The notes beneath the pieces were generated by a model. That model worked only from the letters and a program-made list of their open reading frames with translations, was not told where the DNA came from and ran no database searches. A stretch of DNA of 64,000 nt from Klebsiella sp. BIGb0138 (GTDB lineage Bacteria > Pseudomonadota > Gammaproteobacteria > Enterobacterales > Enterobacteriaceae), in NCBI RefSeq assembly GCF_004342285.1, contig NZ_SMCV01000003.1, positions 248,001-312,000 on the forward strand, given 5' to 3'. The translations under genes were made by a program, and so were the position numbers. Shown here one piece after another: positions 37,740-46,189 of the stretch. The stretch's first letter is position 1, and every line of letters begins with the position of its first letter.

Positions 37740-39926
37740 TCAGGCCTGCGCTTCGCTGAATAAGCGTTGATTGATGTAGTCAATGGCCTGCTGAGGATTC
37801 ATCATTTTGTTCACCACGTTTGTCACCCCCTGGCCGATGATGGTCTCCGCATGGCGAAGGTTAAACAACTCCCCCTGCACGCCGCGGGATTCACGAATAC
37901 CGGTGCCAGGATTATCCCGCAGTAAATTGAACCACGGATAAAGATGCAGTATGCGTTGGTTTTGATAAATGCTGCGATGGGCGCTGTTACCGCCTAGCAG
38001 TACCAGCTGTTCAGTAATTTCAGCGGAATAGAGCCAGTCAAAAAACCGTGCCGCCTGTGCCTTCTTGTTGCTGTAGCGCGACATCCCCAAGGAACCTCCG
38101 CCGAATTGCGGCATATTACCCGGTACCGGTGCATAGCCGATAGAGGGCGATAATGGGCTGTGAGCGACGTCATTAAATAAGTTCATGTACATGATCAGCA
38201 TCGCCAGTTGCCCCTGCTCAAACTGCGCCACCGAGGTGCTCCACCATTCACTGTTCAGATTACGAGTGATTGCCAGTTGTTCGAGATATTGATCCAGCGC
38301 CGCGATGGCCAGATTAGGCTCCAGATGAACCGGTTTGTCTTTATGCACTAATCGTCCGCCGAGGGCGTAGTAGCGCAGCAGATATTCGCTGGCTATCAGC
38401 CCTGAACTGCCTAAGGTGGTGGCAGTGCCGACCGGCCGTTGCGGATCTCCTGCTTGATGAATGGCGGTGAAAAAAGCGGCAGTCGCATCGAATTCGGCAA
38501 AAGTAGCGGGAATTTTCAGTTCTTTTCCTGATGCTTCATAGAACATGCGCTTGATCGTCGGGTCTTCAAACAGATCGCGACGATAGAACAGCAGCTGGGT
38601 GCTGGCATCAAAGGGTAACGCATAGGCTTTCCCCTCGATCTGACTGAAATGATGGCCGATCTCTGGCGAAAAATTATCCAGTAGGGCGGGGAGCTCCGGC
38701 GAGATTTCCGCCAGCGGCGTGAGAGCCTTTTCCGCGAACCAGGGGAAGCAGGCCATGTCGATTCGCAGTAGATCGTAATAAGGATGCCGATGCAGGTTCG
38801 AGAGGATCTCAAACACTTCGTCATAGGGATAAACGGCGAGGTTCACCTTGATGCCGGTCTGACGATAGAAATGTGGCAATAGCTTCCTCAGCGCATCCGT
38901 CGATGGGCTGGGCAGAATGAGCATGTTCAGCGTCTCTCCCTGATAGGGAGTGGCTGAAGTTGGCTCTACAGAAAGGGTGAATCCGCGGTTGGTCAGGACC
39001 TGTTCGTAAGGTTGTGAATGCGGCTGAGCGAGATATCGGGCGATTTCCAACCCAAGCCGGGCATAATCCATCTGATAGCAATACTGATTGGTTATGACCG
39101 CGGGTTCGTTATCGCTTAGTTGCCAGATCGGCGGACAGGGACCTGCGCTACCCATCCAGGCTGCCTGGGTCAAGCAGCGGCTTTTATCGCTATCTTGCGC
39201 CACCAGTATCTGCGGCGGCTGGTCGTCAAAAAAAGTAAAAGCCGCGGTGTGGCATTCGCTGGCTGGCGACGGGACCACCGTTAAGCGGGTTGATGGGCTC
39301 AGCCGCCCCAGCGAGTTCTTCAATGATGTGACAAAAATGTGGCTATTAGTATAACCCAGTGGTTCACAGAGTATTCCCACATGCTGAGGCCGTTGATGGG
39401 CAATCGCCTCAGCGATCGCCTGCGCTGCCTGAGAGAAATCGAGGCTAAATCTGACCTTCGCCGACAAAGGATGACGATAGACAAATAGAATTTGCTCATC
39501 GGGTATCCGTAGCATCTGGTAATAAACATTGCTGTCGTCCAGACAAGAAACGGTAATCACGCTTTGGTAAGATCGTGCCGCCAGGGTTTGCAGAATGTTC
39601 ATTTCAGCGGAAGGGAGATCGTCAGTGATATAAAGATCCAGATCGCCAGCAAGAGATGAGCGTAAAGACTGATGTAGTCCCCGATAAAGCTGGTGATATT
39701 GTTCGGTATTGAGATTGGGGAGGATCAGCGCGATGCCGCTGCTTTTACTGGTGCGCAGGGACTGAGCCTGGGCGTTGATCTGATACCCCATTTTCTGCGC
39801 CGCCAGTTTGACCGCTTCAATTTTTTCGACACTGACATTGCCGCGTCCGTTCAGCACGTTGGAAACGGTGCCGTGTGAAACCCCTGCCAGCTTTGCTATA
39901 TCCTTGATAGTCGCCATTTTTATCAT
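37740..39926 (-). CDS. LacI DNA-binding domain fused to a solute-binding-protein domain
   Basis: 728-aa protein. Residues ~4–55 are a LacI helix-turn-helix and hinge (MATIKDIAKLAGVSHGTVSN). Residues ~60–315 look like the usual LacI sensor domain (GIALILPN, HVGILCEPLGYTNS). Residues ~330–700 look like an extracellular sugar ABC solute-binding protein (SBP family 1/8): NMLILPSPSTDALRKLLPHF, KAYALPFDASTQLLFYRRDL, EQGQLAMLIMYM. There is no signal peptide, so the binding domain is cytoplasmic. The ATG at 39926 has AGGT upstream; the preceding GTG is also possible. Likely controls the divergent hydrolase–transporter operon. Twice the normal LacI length. Confidence 0.85.
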   Translation of the reverse strand: MIKMATIKDIAKLAGVSHGTVSNVLNGRGNVSVEKIEAVKLAAQKMGYQINAQAQSLRTSKSSGIALILPNLNTEQYHQLYRGLHQSLRSSLAGDLDLYITDDLPSAEMNILQTLAARSYQSVITVSCLDDSNVYYQMLRIPDEQILFVYRHPLSAKVRFSLDFSQAAQAIAEAIAHQRPQHVGILCEPLGYTNSHIFVTSLKNSLGRLSPSTRLTVVPSPASECHTAAFTFFDDQPPQILVAQDSDKSRCLTQAAWMGSAGPCPPIWQLSDNEPAVITNQYCYQMDYARLGLEIARYLAQPHSQPYEQVLTNRGFTLSVEPTSATPYQGETLNMLILPSPSTDALRKLLPHFYRQTGIKVNLAVYPYDEVFEILSNLHRHPYYDLLRIDMACFPWFAEKALTPLAEISPELPALLDNFSPEIGHHFSQIEGKAYALPFDASTQLLFYRRDLFEDPTIKRMFYEASGKELKIPATFAEFDATAAFFTAIHQAGDPQRPVGTATTLGSSGLIASEYLLRYYALGGRLVHKDKPVHLEPNLAIAALDQYLEQLAITRNLNSEWWSTSVAQFEQGQLAMLIMYMNLFNDVAHSPLSPSIGYAPVPGNMPQFGGGSLGMSRYSNKKAQAARFFDWLYSAEITEQLVLLGGNSAHRSIYQNQRILHLYPWFNLLRDNPGTGIRESRGVQGELFNLRHAETIIGQGVTNVVNKMMNPQQAIDYINQRLFSEAQA

Positions 39927-40002
39927 CACGTTGACCTGCCTGATTTGATGCTAACACCGGCATGGAGTCTCTGCTATTTCATTTTCCATTACACCTGATT
40001 AT

Positions 40003-40014
40003 TGGATCGTTCCA
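40003..40014. promoter_or_regulatory. LacI-type operator candidate
   Basis: TGGATCGTTCCA, a 12-bp near-palindrome with central CG, in the 370-bp AT-rich divergent region (39927–40297). Its half CGTTCCA recurs at 40213–40219. No other gene is seen in this gap. Confidence 0.4.
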
Positions 40015-40222
40015 TTGGTTTTTGTCAATTATTAATACTCATACATCGACGTGAAATTCGCATCTCAGGGAGGTTCTGGAGAGGGAAGGGGTGAAAAGAA
40101 TAATTAAATAATTAATTGATATAATTAAATTTAAATAAAATAATTTGAAGGTTGTCACCAATGTGACTTATGTCGGTTGTTCATTTTTTATTCTCAATTA
40201 TATTATTGACACGTTCCAATTT

Positions 40223-40245
40223 GGTTCGATCGCAATGATTGAACC
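40223..40245. promoter_or_regulatory. inverted repeat in the divergent promoter region
   Basis: GGTTCGATC / GATTGAACC arms (8 of 9 paired, 5-bp spacer), about 55 bp before the metallohydrolase gene and just after a TTGACA (40206–40211) that could be its −35. Confidence 0.4.
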
Positions 40246-40297
40246 GAGTGTTAAAGAACGATAAATCAGTAACTAACTGAATAAAAAAGGATAAAAA

Positions 40298-41116
40298 ATG
40301 AAGATACATTTTCTGGGATCGGCTGCCTCTGAAGGGATCCCGAATCCGTTTTGCCGCTGCGAGCATTGCCAACAGGCGCGTACCCTGAAAGGAAAAGACA
40401 TACGTACCCACTCCTCAGCAATTATTGATGATGTCATGTTGATTGATGTCGCCCCGGAGTTTAGCCAGCAGCTGCTGCGCGACGGGCTGGATGCTGCTGG
40501 ATTGACCGATCTGCTTTTTACCCATACCCACCCCGATCATTTCAACGTCGGTGAGCTGTTTAGCCGGATGGAGGGTTATGGTTTTAACATTGAACATCCG
40601 CTGGAAATTTTTGGTAATGACCGCGCCATTAACGGCTGTGCCGCTGTCCTGCCGGGCTACAGCACACAACGTTTTGCTTTCCACTGCCTGGTGCCATTCG
40701 TCACCGTAGAAAGTCATGGTTATAAGATAACTCCGCTGCTGGCTAACCATGCCAGATGGGAATTATGCTACGTGTATGTCATAGAAAAGGGTGGGAAAAC
40801 AATATTCTATGGCCATGACTCTGGCTGGTTTCCACCGCTCACCTGGCAATGGTTAGAGGGGAAAAAATTAGATCTCACGGTACTGGAGTGTACTTACGGA
40901 TGGAACGGCGATGATTGTACCGACAATCATATGAGCCTCGAGACGGTTTTTGCGGCTCAGGAGAAGCTTCGGGGGATGGCGTGTTTGTATGCTGAGAGTC
41001 AGATAGTGGTGTCACATATTTCCCACAGCGGCAAACTGCTGCATGAAGAACTGGTGGCCGCTTGCCGTGATAAAAACATCACCGTCGCCTATGACGGCCT
41101 GACCATTAATCTGTAA
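40298..41116 (+). CDS. PhnP-like metallo-beta-lactamase-fold hydrolase
   Basis: 272-aa MBL-fold protein. The metal motif THTHPDHFN (HxHxDH) is at residues ~76–84. The N-terminal CRCEHCQQAR resembles the structural zinc site of PhnP, the phosphoribosyl cyclic phosphodiesterase. Later ligands are ANHARW, YGHDSGW and VSHISHSG. A cyclic phosphate or phosphodiester substrate is likely but unproven. No phn genes are nearby. First gene of a three-gene operon divergent from the LacI–SBP regulator. Confidence 0.78.
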   Translation: MKIHFLGSAASEGIPNPFCRCEHCQQARTLKGKDIRTHSSAIIDDVMLIDVAPEFSQQLLRDGLDAAGLTDLLFTHTHPDHFNVGELFSRMEGYGFNIEHPLEIFGNDRAINGCAAVLPGYSTQRFAFHCLVPFVTVESHGYKITPLLANHARWELCYVYVIEKGGKTIFYGHDSGWFPPLTWQWLEGKKLDLTVLECTYGWNGDDCTDNHMSLETVFAAQEKLRGMACLYAESQIVVSHISHSGKLLHEELVAACRDKNITVAYDGLTINL

Positions 41117-41129
41117 TAGGGGCGAGCTC

Positions 41130-42392
41130 ATGGATTTTAACAAGACACCTCGTCTGCTGATTATGATGTTTGTGCAGTACTTCATGCAGGGGGCCTGGAA
41201 TATGACGATGGGCCTGGTGCTGAGCACCTATGGCATGGCGACGATTATCGGCTCTTCTTATGCCCTGCTGGGGCTGGCGACGATCCTCTCGCCGTTATTT
41301 ATCGGTATGGTGGCGGATCGCTTCTTTGCTTCCCAGAAGGTGATGGCAATCCTGCATCTGATTAACGCAGGAGTGATCCTGTGCGTACCGCAGTTCATCG
41401 AAGCACATAACACCGCCATGACGTTGCTGATGATCTTCTTCGTCGGATTACTGTTCTATCCGACAACCGCGTTGGCCAACAGCATTAGCTTTAGCCACAT
41501 TAACGGCGTGAAGTATTTTCCATTGATTCGCGTCTTCGGTACTTTTGGTTTTATGGCGATTGGTTTCATCATCGGGCAGATGGGGTACTCAGACGATACC
41601 ATGACCTGGTACATTGCTTCGGCTTCTGGTGTCGCACTGGGGCTGTATTGCTTTACCTTGCCTGATACCCCACCAAAGGCCAAAGGGCGCGTTTTCACCC
41701 TGCGCGATCTGCTATGCCTGGATGCACTCTCGTTGTTCAAGGATCGCAACTTCTCCATTCTGATGCTAAGTATCTTTGTGTTGATGATTCCTAAAACGGC
41801 TTATTCCGCCTATATCCCGGTGTTCCTGAAAGCCCTCGGATTTAATAACGCGGCTTCAATGATGCAGGTAGGGATCGCCTGTGAGGTCATTTTTATGTTC
41901 CTGCTCTCCTTCTTCTTGCTGAAAGCCGGTTTTAAGGTAACGCTGATGATGGGGGCAGTATGCTGGATTATTCGCTCGATGTTCTTCTCGCAGGCGGCAC
42001 TTGACTCCAATATGATGTTTGTATTGATTGGCCTGATGCTGCAAGGTTTTTGCTGGGATTTCTTCTTCACCGTTGGCGATATCTACGTGGACCGCAAAGC
42101 GCGGCCTGAGATCAAGGCTCAGGCGCAGAGCCTGCGGTTTATCGTCTCTAATGGTTTTGGCCTGCTGTTCGCCTCGACCATCTGCGGGCAAATCTTCAAT
42201 AATACCGTTACCGAACAAGGGCCTCAGGCATTACCTCAGTGGGAGAGTTTCTGGTTCTTCTCCGCGATTATTGCCGGCGTGGTCTCGGCCTTCTTCATTA
42301 TTTTCTTCAAAGACGATTTATCCAAAAAGAAAGTCCCGGTAGCGATGAAACCGGTCAAACCCTGGCTCGCGCGCAAGGGGCCGCGGTTATAG
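41130..42392 (+). CDS. NupG/XapB-family nucleoside:H+ symporter
   Basis: 420-aa MFS protein of the nucleoside:H+ symporter family, about twelve helices. The N-terminus RLLIMMFVQYFMQGAWNMT and blocks FYPTTALANSISF and YFPLIRVFGTFGFM match NupG-type transporters. It starts 13 bp after the metallohydrolase, so uptake of a nucleoside-like compound followed by hydrolysis is suggested. Confidence 0.82.
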   Translation: MDFNKTPRLLIMMFVQYFMQGAWNMTMGLVLSTYGMATIIGSSYALLGLATILSPLFIGMVADRFFASQKVMAILHLINAGVILCVPQFIEAHNTAMTLLMIFFVGLLFYPTTALANSISFSHINGVKYFPLIRVFGTFGFMAIGFIIGQMGYSDDTMTWYIASASGVALGLYCFTLPDTPPKAKGRVFTLRDLLCLDALSLFKDRNFSILMLSIFVLMIPKTAYSAYIPVFLKALGFNNAASMMQVGIACEVIFMFLLSFFLLKAGFKVTLMMGAVCWIIRSMFFSQAALDSNMMFVLIGLMLQGFCWDFFFTVGDIYVDRKARPEIKAQAQSLRFIVSNGFGLLFASTICGQIFNNTVTEQGPQALPQWESFWFFSAIIAGVVSAFFIIFFKDDLSKKKVPVAMKPVKPWLARKGPRL

Positions 42393-42401
42393 GAAATAAA
42401 C

Positions 42402-43115
42402 ATGGATAGCTTGTTATCTCTGCTGGATGAGTTAGGGCCGCTACGTCTGGAAACTATAGCTAAGATAGTTGCGGCATTTGTTTTGGGGGGCGTGATTGGC
42501 CTGGAGCGAGAATCGAAGGGGAAACCCGTCGGCTTCAAAACCTGCGTGATTATTGCGGTTGCCAGCTGCGTGCTTACAGTGGTGTCTATCCAGTCTGCAG
42601 AGTACTACGCGGAGATTTCTGCCAATATTCGCAGCGATCCAATGCGTCTGGCGGCGCAGATTATTAGCGGGGTCGGTTTTTTAGGGGCCGGGGTGATTTT
42701 GCATCGTCGCGACGATGCGATTTCAGGATTGACCACCGCGGCGATTGTTTGGGCCTCGGCGGGAGTGGGCATAGCCTGTGGCGCCAGTTTCTATTTCCAT
42801 GCCTTGCTAGCGACGGCATTGTTCCTGCTGGCGATAAAGATCAGCCCGTATATTGTTTTACTGCAGTTAACGCACCAGCAGTTGGGGAGGGTTAAAGTTC
42901 GTTTGATACTCAATGAGAAAGAGGGGCTGCCGTCGCTTATGGCGAGGCTTAATCAGCAGAAAAACATTATTGACGCGATGACGATCCGCGATATCAAGAA
43001 AAATAAAATTGAAGTCAATCTCAAGCTAACGGTAAGAAAGCGAACGACCTTGCATGAGCTTTACAGTATGTTGAGTGATATTGATCACGTCAGCGCTGTT
43101 GCTCTCGAGCAATAA
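42402..43115 (+). CDS. MgtC/SapB-family membrane protein
   Basis: 237-aa protein: four or five N-terminal helices with GGVIGLERESKGKPVGFKT and ISGVGFLGAGVI (MgtC motifs), then an ~80-residue ACT-like cytoplasmic domain. MgtC proteins serve in low-magnesium and phagosome survival; the function of this paralog is unknown. It follows the transporter by 9 bp, an uncommon pairing. Confidence 0.82.
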   Translation: MDSLLSLLDELGPLRLETIAKIVAAFVLGGVIGLERESKGKPVGFKTCVIIAVASCVLTVVSIQSAEYYAEISANIRSDPMRLAAQIISGVGFLGAGVILHRRDDAISGLTTAAIVWASAGVGIACGASFYFHALLATALFLLAIKISPYIVLLQLTHQQLGRVKVRLILNEKEGLPSLMARLNQQKNIIDAMTIRDIKKNKIEVNLKLTVRKRTTLHELYSMLSDIDHVSAVALEQ

Positions 43116-43130
43116 GTCGTTTGTCCAATC

Positions 43131-43166
43131 AAAAATGCCGCCTTCTGGCGGGGCGGCATTTTTTTC
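43131..43166. terminator. bidirectional terminator
   Basis: AAAAATGCCGCC ... GGCGGCATTTTTTT: the stem is flanked by A-run and T-run, so it can end both the mgtC-like transcript (+) and folD–ybcJ (−). Confidence 0.85.
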
Positions 43167-43176
43167 ATGGTGCTAA

Positions 43177-43389
43177 TCAGGCGGTAACGGTGACGCTCTG
43201 GCCTTCAAAGCTCACCGTTTGACCGGCGACGATTTTGCAGCGTTTGCGGGTTTCTACCGCACCGTCAACCTTAACCAGACCATCGGCGATGGCGATTTTC
43301 GCCTGCGCGCCGCTTTCGCTCCAGCCTTCCAGCTTCAGCAGATCGCACAGTTCAACGTGCGGGTGTTTACCCAGAGAAAAATTCGCCAT
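43177..43389 (-). CDS. ybcJ: S4-like RNA-binding protein YbcJ
   Basis: 70-aa protein with an S4-type alpha-L fold (GAQAKIAIADGLVKVDGAVE), identical in length to E. coli YbcJ. It starts one base after the folD stop. Confidence 0.93.
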   Translation of the reverse strand: MANFSLGKHPHVELCDLLKLEGWSESGAQAKIAIADGLVKVDGAVETRKRCKIVAGQTVSFEGQSVTVTA

Positions 43390-43390
43390 C

Positions 43391-44257
43391 TCAGGCCTCC
43401 TGAATGTCGTGATATTCTTCGCATGCCTGAAGGGTGTTCTGAATCAGGGTTGCGACAGTCATTGGGCCGACGCCGCCGGGTACAGGCGTAATGTAAGAAG
43501 CGCGTTCGGCGGCGTCTTCGAAGACCACATCACCGACCACTTTGCCGCTTTCCAGGCGGTTAATACCAACGTCAACCACGATGGCGCCTTCTTTGATCCA
43601 CTCACCCGGAATAAAGCCCGGCTTACCGACCGCGACGATCAGCAGATCTGCATTTTCGACATGCTGACGCAGGTTTTTGGTAAAGCGATGGGTAACGGTG
43701 GTGGTGCAGCCCGCCAGCAGCAGCTCCATGCTCATCGGGCGGCCCACGATGTTGGATGCGCCGATAACCACCGCGTTCAGGCCATAGGTGTCGATATTGT
43801 AACGCTCAAGCAGCGTGACGATTCCGCGCGGCGTACACGGGCGCAGGCGCGGTGCGCGCTGACACAGACGGCCAACGTTGTACGGGTGGAAACCGTCGAC
43901 GTCTTTGTCCGGCGCAATGCGCTCAAGCACTTTCACGTTGTCGATGCCGGCGGGCAGCGGCAACTGAACCAGAATGCCGTCGATGGTGTTATCGGCATTC
44001 AGCGTATCAATAAGCTCCAGTAACTCCGCCTCGCTGGTGGTTTCCGGGAGATCGTATGAGCGGGAGATGAACCCCACCTCTTCACACGCCTTGCGCTTGC
44101 TGCCGACATAAATCTGCGAGGCCGGGTTGCTGCCGACCAGCACGACGGCCAGCCCCGGAGCGCGTTTGCCGGCCGCAGTACGGGCCTTCACTTTTTCCGC
44201 GACCTCAGAGCGTACCTGCTGCGCAATCGTTTTACCGTCAATAATTTTTGCTGCCAT
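43391..44257 (-). CDS. folD: methylene-THF dehydrogenase / cyclohydrolase FolD
   Basis: 288-aa bifunctional enzyme interconverting methylene-, methenyl- and formyl-tetrahydrofolate. The catalytic Lys is in [32 protein letters not shown] (NADP loop) and the C-terminal [10 protein letters not shown] are present. Cotranscribed with ybcJ. The 350-bp gap to argU holds only the folD 5' region and the tRNA promoter. Confidence 0.97.
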   Translation of the reverse strand: MAAKIIDGKTIAQQVRSEVAEKVKARTAAGKRAPGLAVVLVGSNPASQIYVGSKRKACEEVGFISRSYDLPETTSEAELLELIDTLNADNTIDGILVQLPLPAGIDNVKVLERIAPDKDVDGFHPYNVGRLCQRAPRLRPCTPRGIVTLLERYNIDTYGLNAVVIGASNIVGRPMSMELLLAGCTTTVTHRFTKNLRQHVENADLLIVAVGKPGFIPGEWIKEGAIVVDVGINRLESGKVVGDVVFEDAAERASYITPVPGGVGPMTVATLIQNTLQACEEYHDIQEA

Positions 44258-44543
44258 CAGAGAGAGGATTCCATCTGTATCGTAACGAAAGGGGGATGCG
44301 GATATTTTGTCAGAAGCCGGCCTCGCTGTCAGTCCTCGTTTGATTTTTTATCCCTCTTTGACCGAACAGAAGGCTAAAGACACCGTTAAATAAAGGGGTA
44401 TCAGGGGCTAAATGGGGGATTTTGGCGGTTTATTGCCACAAATGCACAACATGCTGAAAACAGGCGCTGAGTAATCCTTGAGCAACCTTTGCAGGATATG
44501 TAGACAAGTCAGTTACGCATCAACAGTTTCGTGGCAAAATGCA

Positions 44544-44571
44544 TTGACTCACCGAGCGTTGACCGTATAAT
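44544..44571 (+). promoter_or_regulatory. argU promoter
   Basis: TTGACT (44544–44549) and a perfect TATAAT (44566–44571) with a 16-bp spacer, followed by a GC-rich stretch (AGGCGG) typical of stringently controlled tRNA promoters. Confidence 0.75.
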
Positions 44572-44611
44572 TCCAGGCGGTTTCACTCCGCGAAGCTCCC
44601 GCTTCCTCAGT

Positions 44612-44688
44612 GCGCCCTTAGCTCAGCTGGATAGAGCAACGGCCTTCTAAGCCGTAGGTCACAGGTTCGAACCCTGTAGGGCGTACCA
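44612..44688 (+). tRNA. argU: tRNA-Arg (anticodon UCU)
   Basis: 77 nt. The acceptor stem GCGCCCT/AGGGCGT, D-arm AGCTCAGCTGGATAGAGC, anticodon loop CTTCTAA with TCT at 44646–44648, T-arm CAGGTTCGAACCCTG and encoded CCA are all present. It reads the rare AGA codon. It is a known phage/island insertion site in enterics, and integrase debris follows. Confidence 0.97.
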
Positions 44689-44703
44689 TTTAAAATCAAT
44701 ATC

Positions 44704-44880
44704 TTACGCTAATTTCAGCCCAGCCTGATTTTCTCCTTGTGTCGTATTTGTGTCGCTAGCGCCAAAAATGGCGTCAATTTTCCGTGCGTGTTCGGTCAAG
44801 TGGTTCGGTGCCAGGTGAGCATAACGGCGTACCATCTCGATACTCTCCCATCCCCCCATTTCCTGCAGGACAGATAACGG
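44704..44880 (-). pseudogene. tyrosine recombinase (phage-type integrase) C-terminal remnant
   Basis: Only the last ~58 codons survive: [20 protein letters not shown], with the catalytic Tyr in RRYAHL, then a tail ending at 44704. The frame stays open upstream of ~44880, but that sequence belongs to the opposite-strand SSB-like remnant. The join is a deletion breakpoint. Integrase pointing toward the tRNA 3' end is the usual layout of argU-integrated elements. Confidence 0.82.
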
Positions 44881-45189
44881 AGAGGCTACTTTCTGGCTGG
44901 GTGTCATTGCCTTTGGTAAGCAGGCTGATGCTCTGGCCAAACACCGTAAAGGCGATCTTGTCAGTGTGGCAGGCAATATGCACTTAATCAGTGGACTGGT
45001 CAGGATGGCGGTACACAGCAAGGCTGTCAGGTCATTGCGGACAGTGTGCTCAGTGCCAGAATGGTACGCCCAGGAGGTAAAGCAGGGCAACAAGGACAGG
45101 CTATGGATGCCCTACGCCGGGCTAATCTCTTGAAGCGCGGGGATTATACCGTCGGGCTGCCGTTAGGTGGGCTGAAGTCATGTATTTAA
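44870..45189 (+). pseudogene. single-stranded DNA-binding-like protein, frameshifted
   Basis: Reading + from about 44870 gives ...[20 protein letters not shown], then [14 protein letters not shown]. The frame then breaks near 44980–44983; one base shifted, it continues [26 protein letters not shown] and so on to TAA at 45189. Joined, it resembles plasmid/ICE-type single-strand-binding proteins. The start is missing (abuts the integrase remnant), so it is truncated and frameshifted. Confidence 0.68.
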
Positions 45190-45397
45190 GTACGGATAAC
45201 CTCATCAGGGTAAAGGCTGGTCGCCGGCGTGATAAATGTCTGGAGAAAGCAAAACGCCCGCCAGCCAGAGAAACAAGTTTTAGCTGCCTGCAGAAAGCGG
45301 CGAGGGAGACACAACAGCTCATGGGTATCGCCCGGCCAAACGGAGAGGCATTCAGGTTGCCAGTCAGCACGAAAACAACTGGGCCCAAAAAAGGTTC
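45190..45397. other. no recognisable gene
   Basis: Short open frames exist on both strands but none resembles a known protein. The base composition fits decayed element DNA between the SSB remnant and the small-membrane-protein remnant. Confidence 0.5.
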
Positions 45398-45480
45398 ATG
45401 ATGAAAGATTATCTGATAGTTGCGTACCTTACCGAGATTGGCTGCTGCTCATCGTAGCGCGTCAGTTTGGACGTTACATA
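45398..45480 (+). pseudogene. internally deleted copy of the 61-aa membrane protein gene
   Basis: The first ~50 bp (MMKDYLIVAYLT) match the start of the intact gene at 51421 at roughly 80% nucleotide identity. The last ~25 bp (RQFGRYI) match its end (WQFERYL). About 100 bp from the middle are gone and the frame is broken. The DNA from here to 45608 holds no other clear gene. Confidence 0.65.
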
Positions 45481-45608
45481 AAGCATGAGGATCGCCCAAC
45501 GGGTAAAGCAGAAAAGGGTTCCCGCGGTGGTTCGCATCGAAATTGATGGTATCCGCATAGGAATATGCGGATACCTCCGGACGAGGCTGGTCACCAGAAT
45601 GACGGTGC

Positions 45609-46103
45609 TCAGGAATTCGAGTCTGACTCCGCCGCCGGCGCTGAGGGATGCTTAACCCGCATCTCTCCCAGGTTAACGGCAACACGGCGCAGGGCGGAAA
45701 GCAAGGCCGAGCGCTCATCAGGACTAAATCCCCGAACCGCCGCTTCGGCGATCTCTGTAAGTACCTGTTTTGCTTCCGGCACGCGCTGTCTGGTTGTAAC
45801 CGATAATTCAAAACGACTGGATCGCCGATCGTGCGGGTGAGGCGTTCTGACAACCACGCCGTCTCGCTCCATCCTGGAGAGCAGCGCGGCCATCGTTGGT
45901 TGCTCGACGTCGATGAGTTCGACGAGCTGCTTTTGCTGAAGCGGTCCATTTTCCTCCAGTGCGGTGATCACGGGAAGGTAGGCCATTCCAAAGCCAAGTG
46001 GGCGAAGACGAGCTTCAAAATCCCGCATAAGCAACCGCGAAGCATGATTGATCCAGAATGTCGGCTGTTCGCTAGGGTTCCAGGTATTGTCATGATTTTT
46101 CAT
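45609..46103 (-). CDS. MarR-family regulator
   Basis: 164-aa winged-helix protein: QQKQLVELIDVEQPTMAALLSRMERDG is the DNA-recognition region and DRRSSRFELSVT the wing. Divergent from a methyltransferase gene with two operator-like palindromes between them, one overlapping its own start codon. It probably represses both genes; the ligand is unknown. The flanking DNA is element debris, so it may have arrived by transfer. Confidence 0.85.
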   Translation of the reverse strand: MKNHDNTWNPSEQPTFWINHASRLLMRDFEARLRPLGFGMAYLPVITALEENGPLQQKQLVELIDVEQPTMAALLSRMERDGVVVRTPHPHDRRSSRFELSVTTRQRVPEAKQVLTEIAEAAVRGFSPDERSALLSALRRVAVNLGEMRVKHPSAPAAESDSNS

Positions 46104-46113
46104 AGCATGCTAT
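46102..46113. promoter_or_regulatory. MarR operator palindrome 1
   Basis: ATAGCATGCTAT, a perfect 12-bp palindrome overlapping the marR start codon. Confidence 0.6.
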
Positions 46114-46132
46114 CTTCCATTCGGATTTATTT

Positions 46133-46144
46133 ATAGTATGCTAT
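46133..46144. promoter_or_regulatory. MarR operator palindrome 2
   Basis: ATAGTATGCTAT (one base different from copy 1), 31 bp away, about three helical turns, and 45 bp upstream of the methyltransferase ATG. Confidence 0.6.
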
Positions 46145-46189
46145 ATAAAAAATTGGCTGGTTCCAAGATCCATGTAACAGGAGAATTTG

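Noticed and set aside
45180..45546. overlapping short open frames after the SSB-like remnant
   Set aside because: Two frames of similar length with no recognisable protein and no clear ribosome site; treated as decayed DNA.
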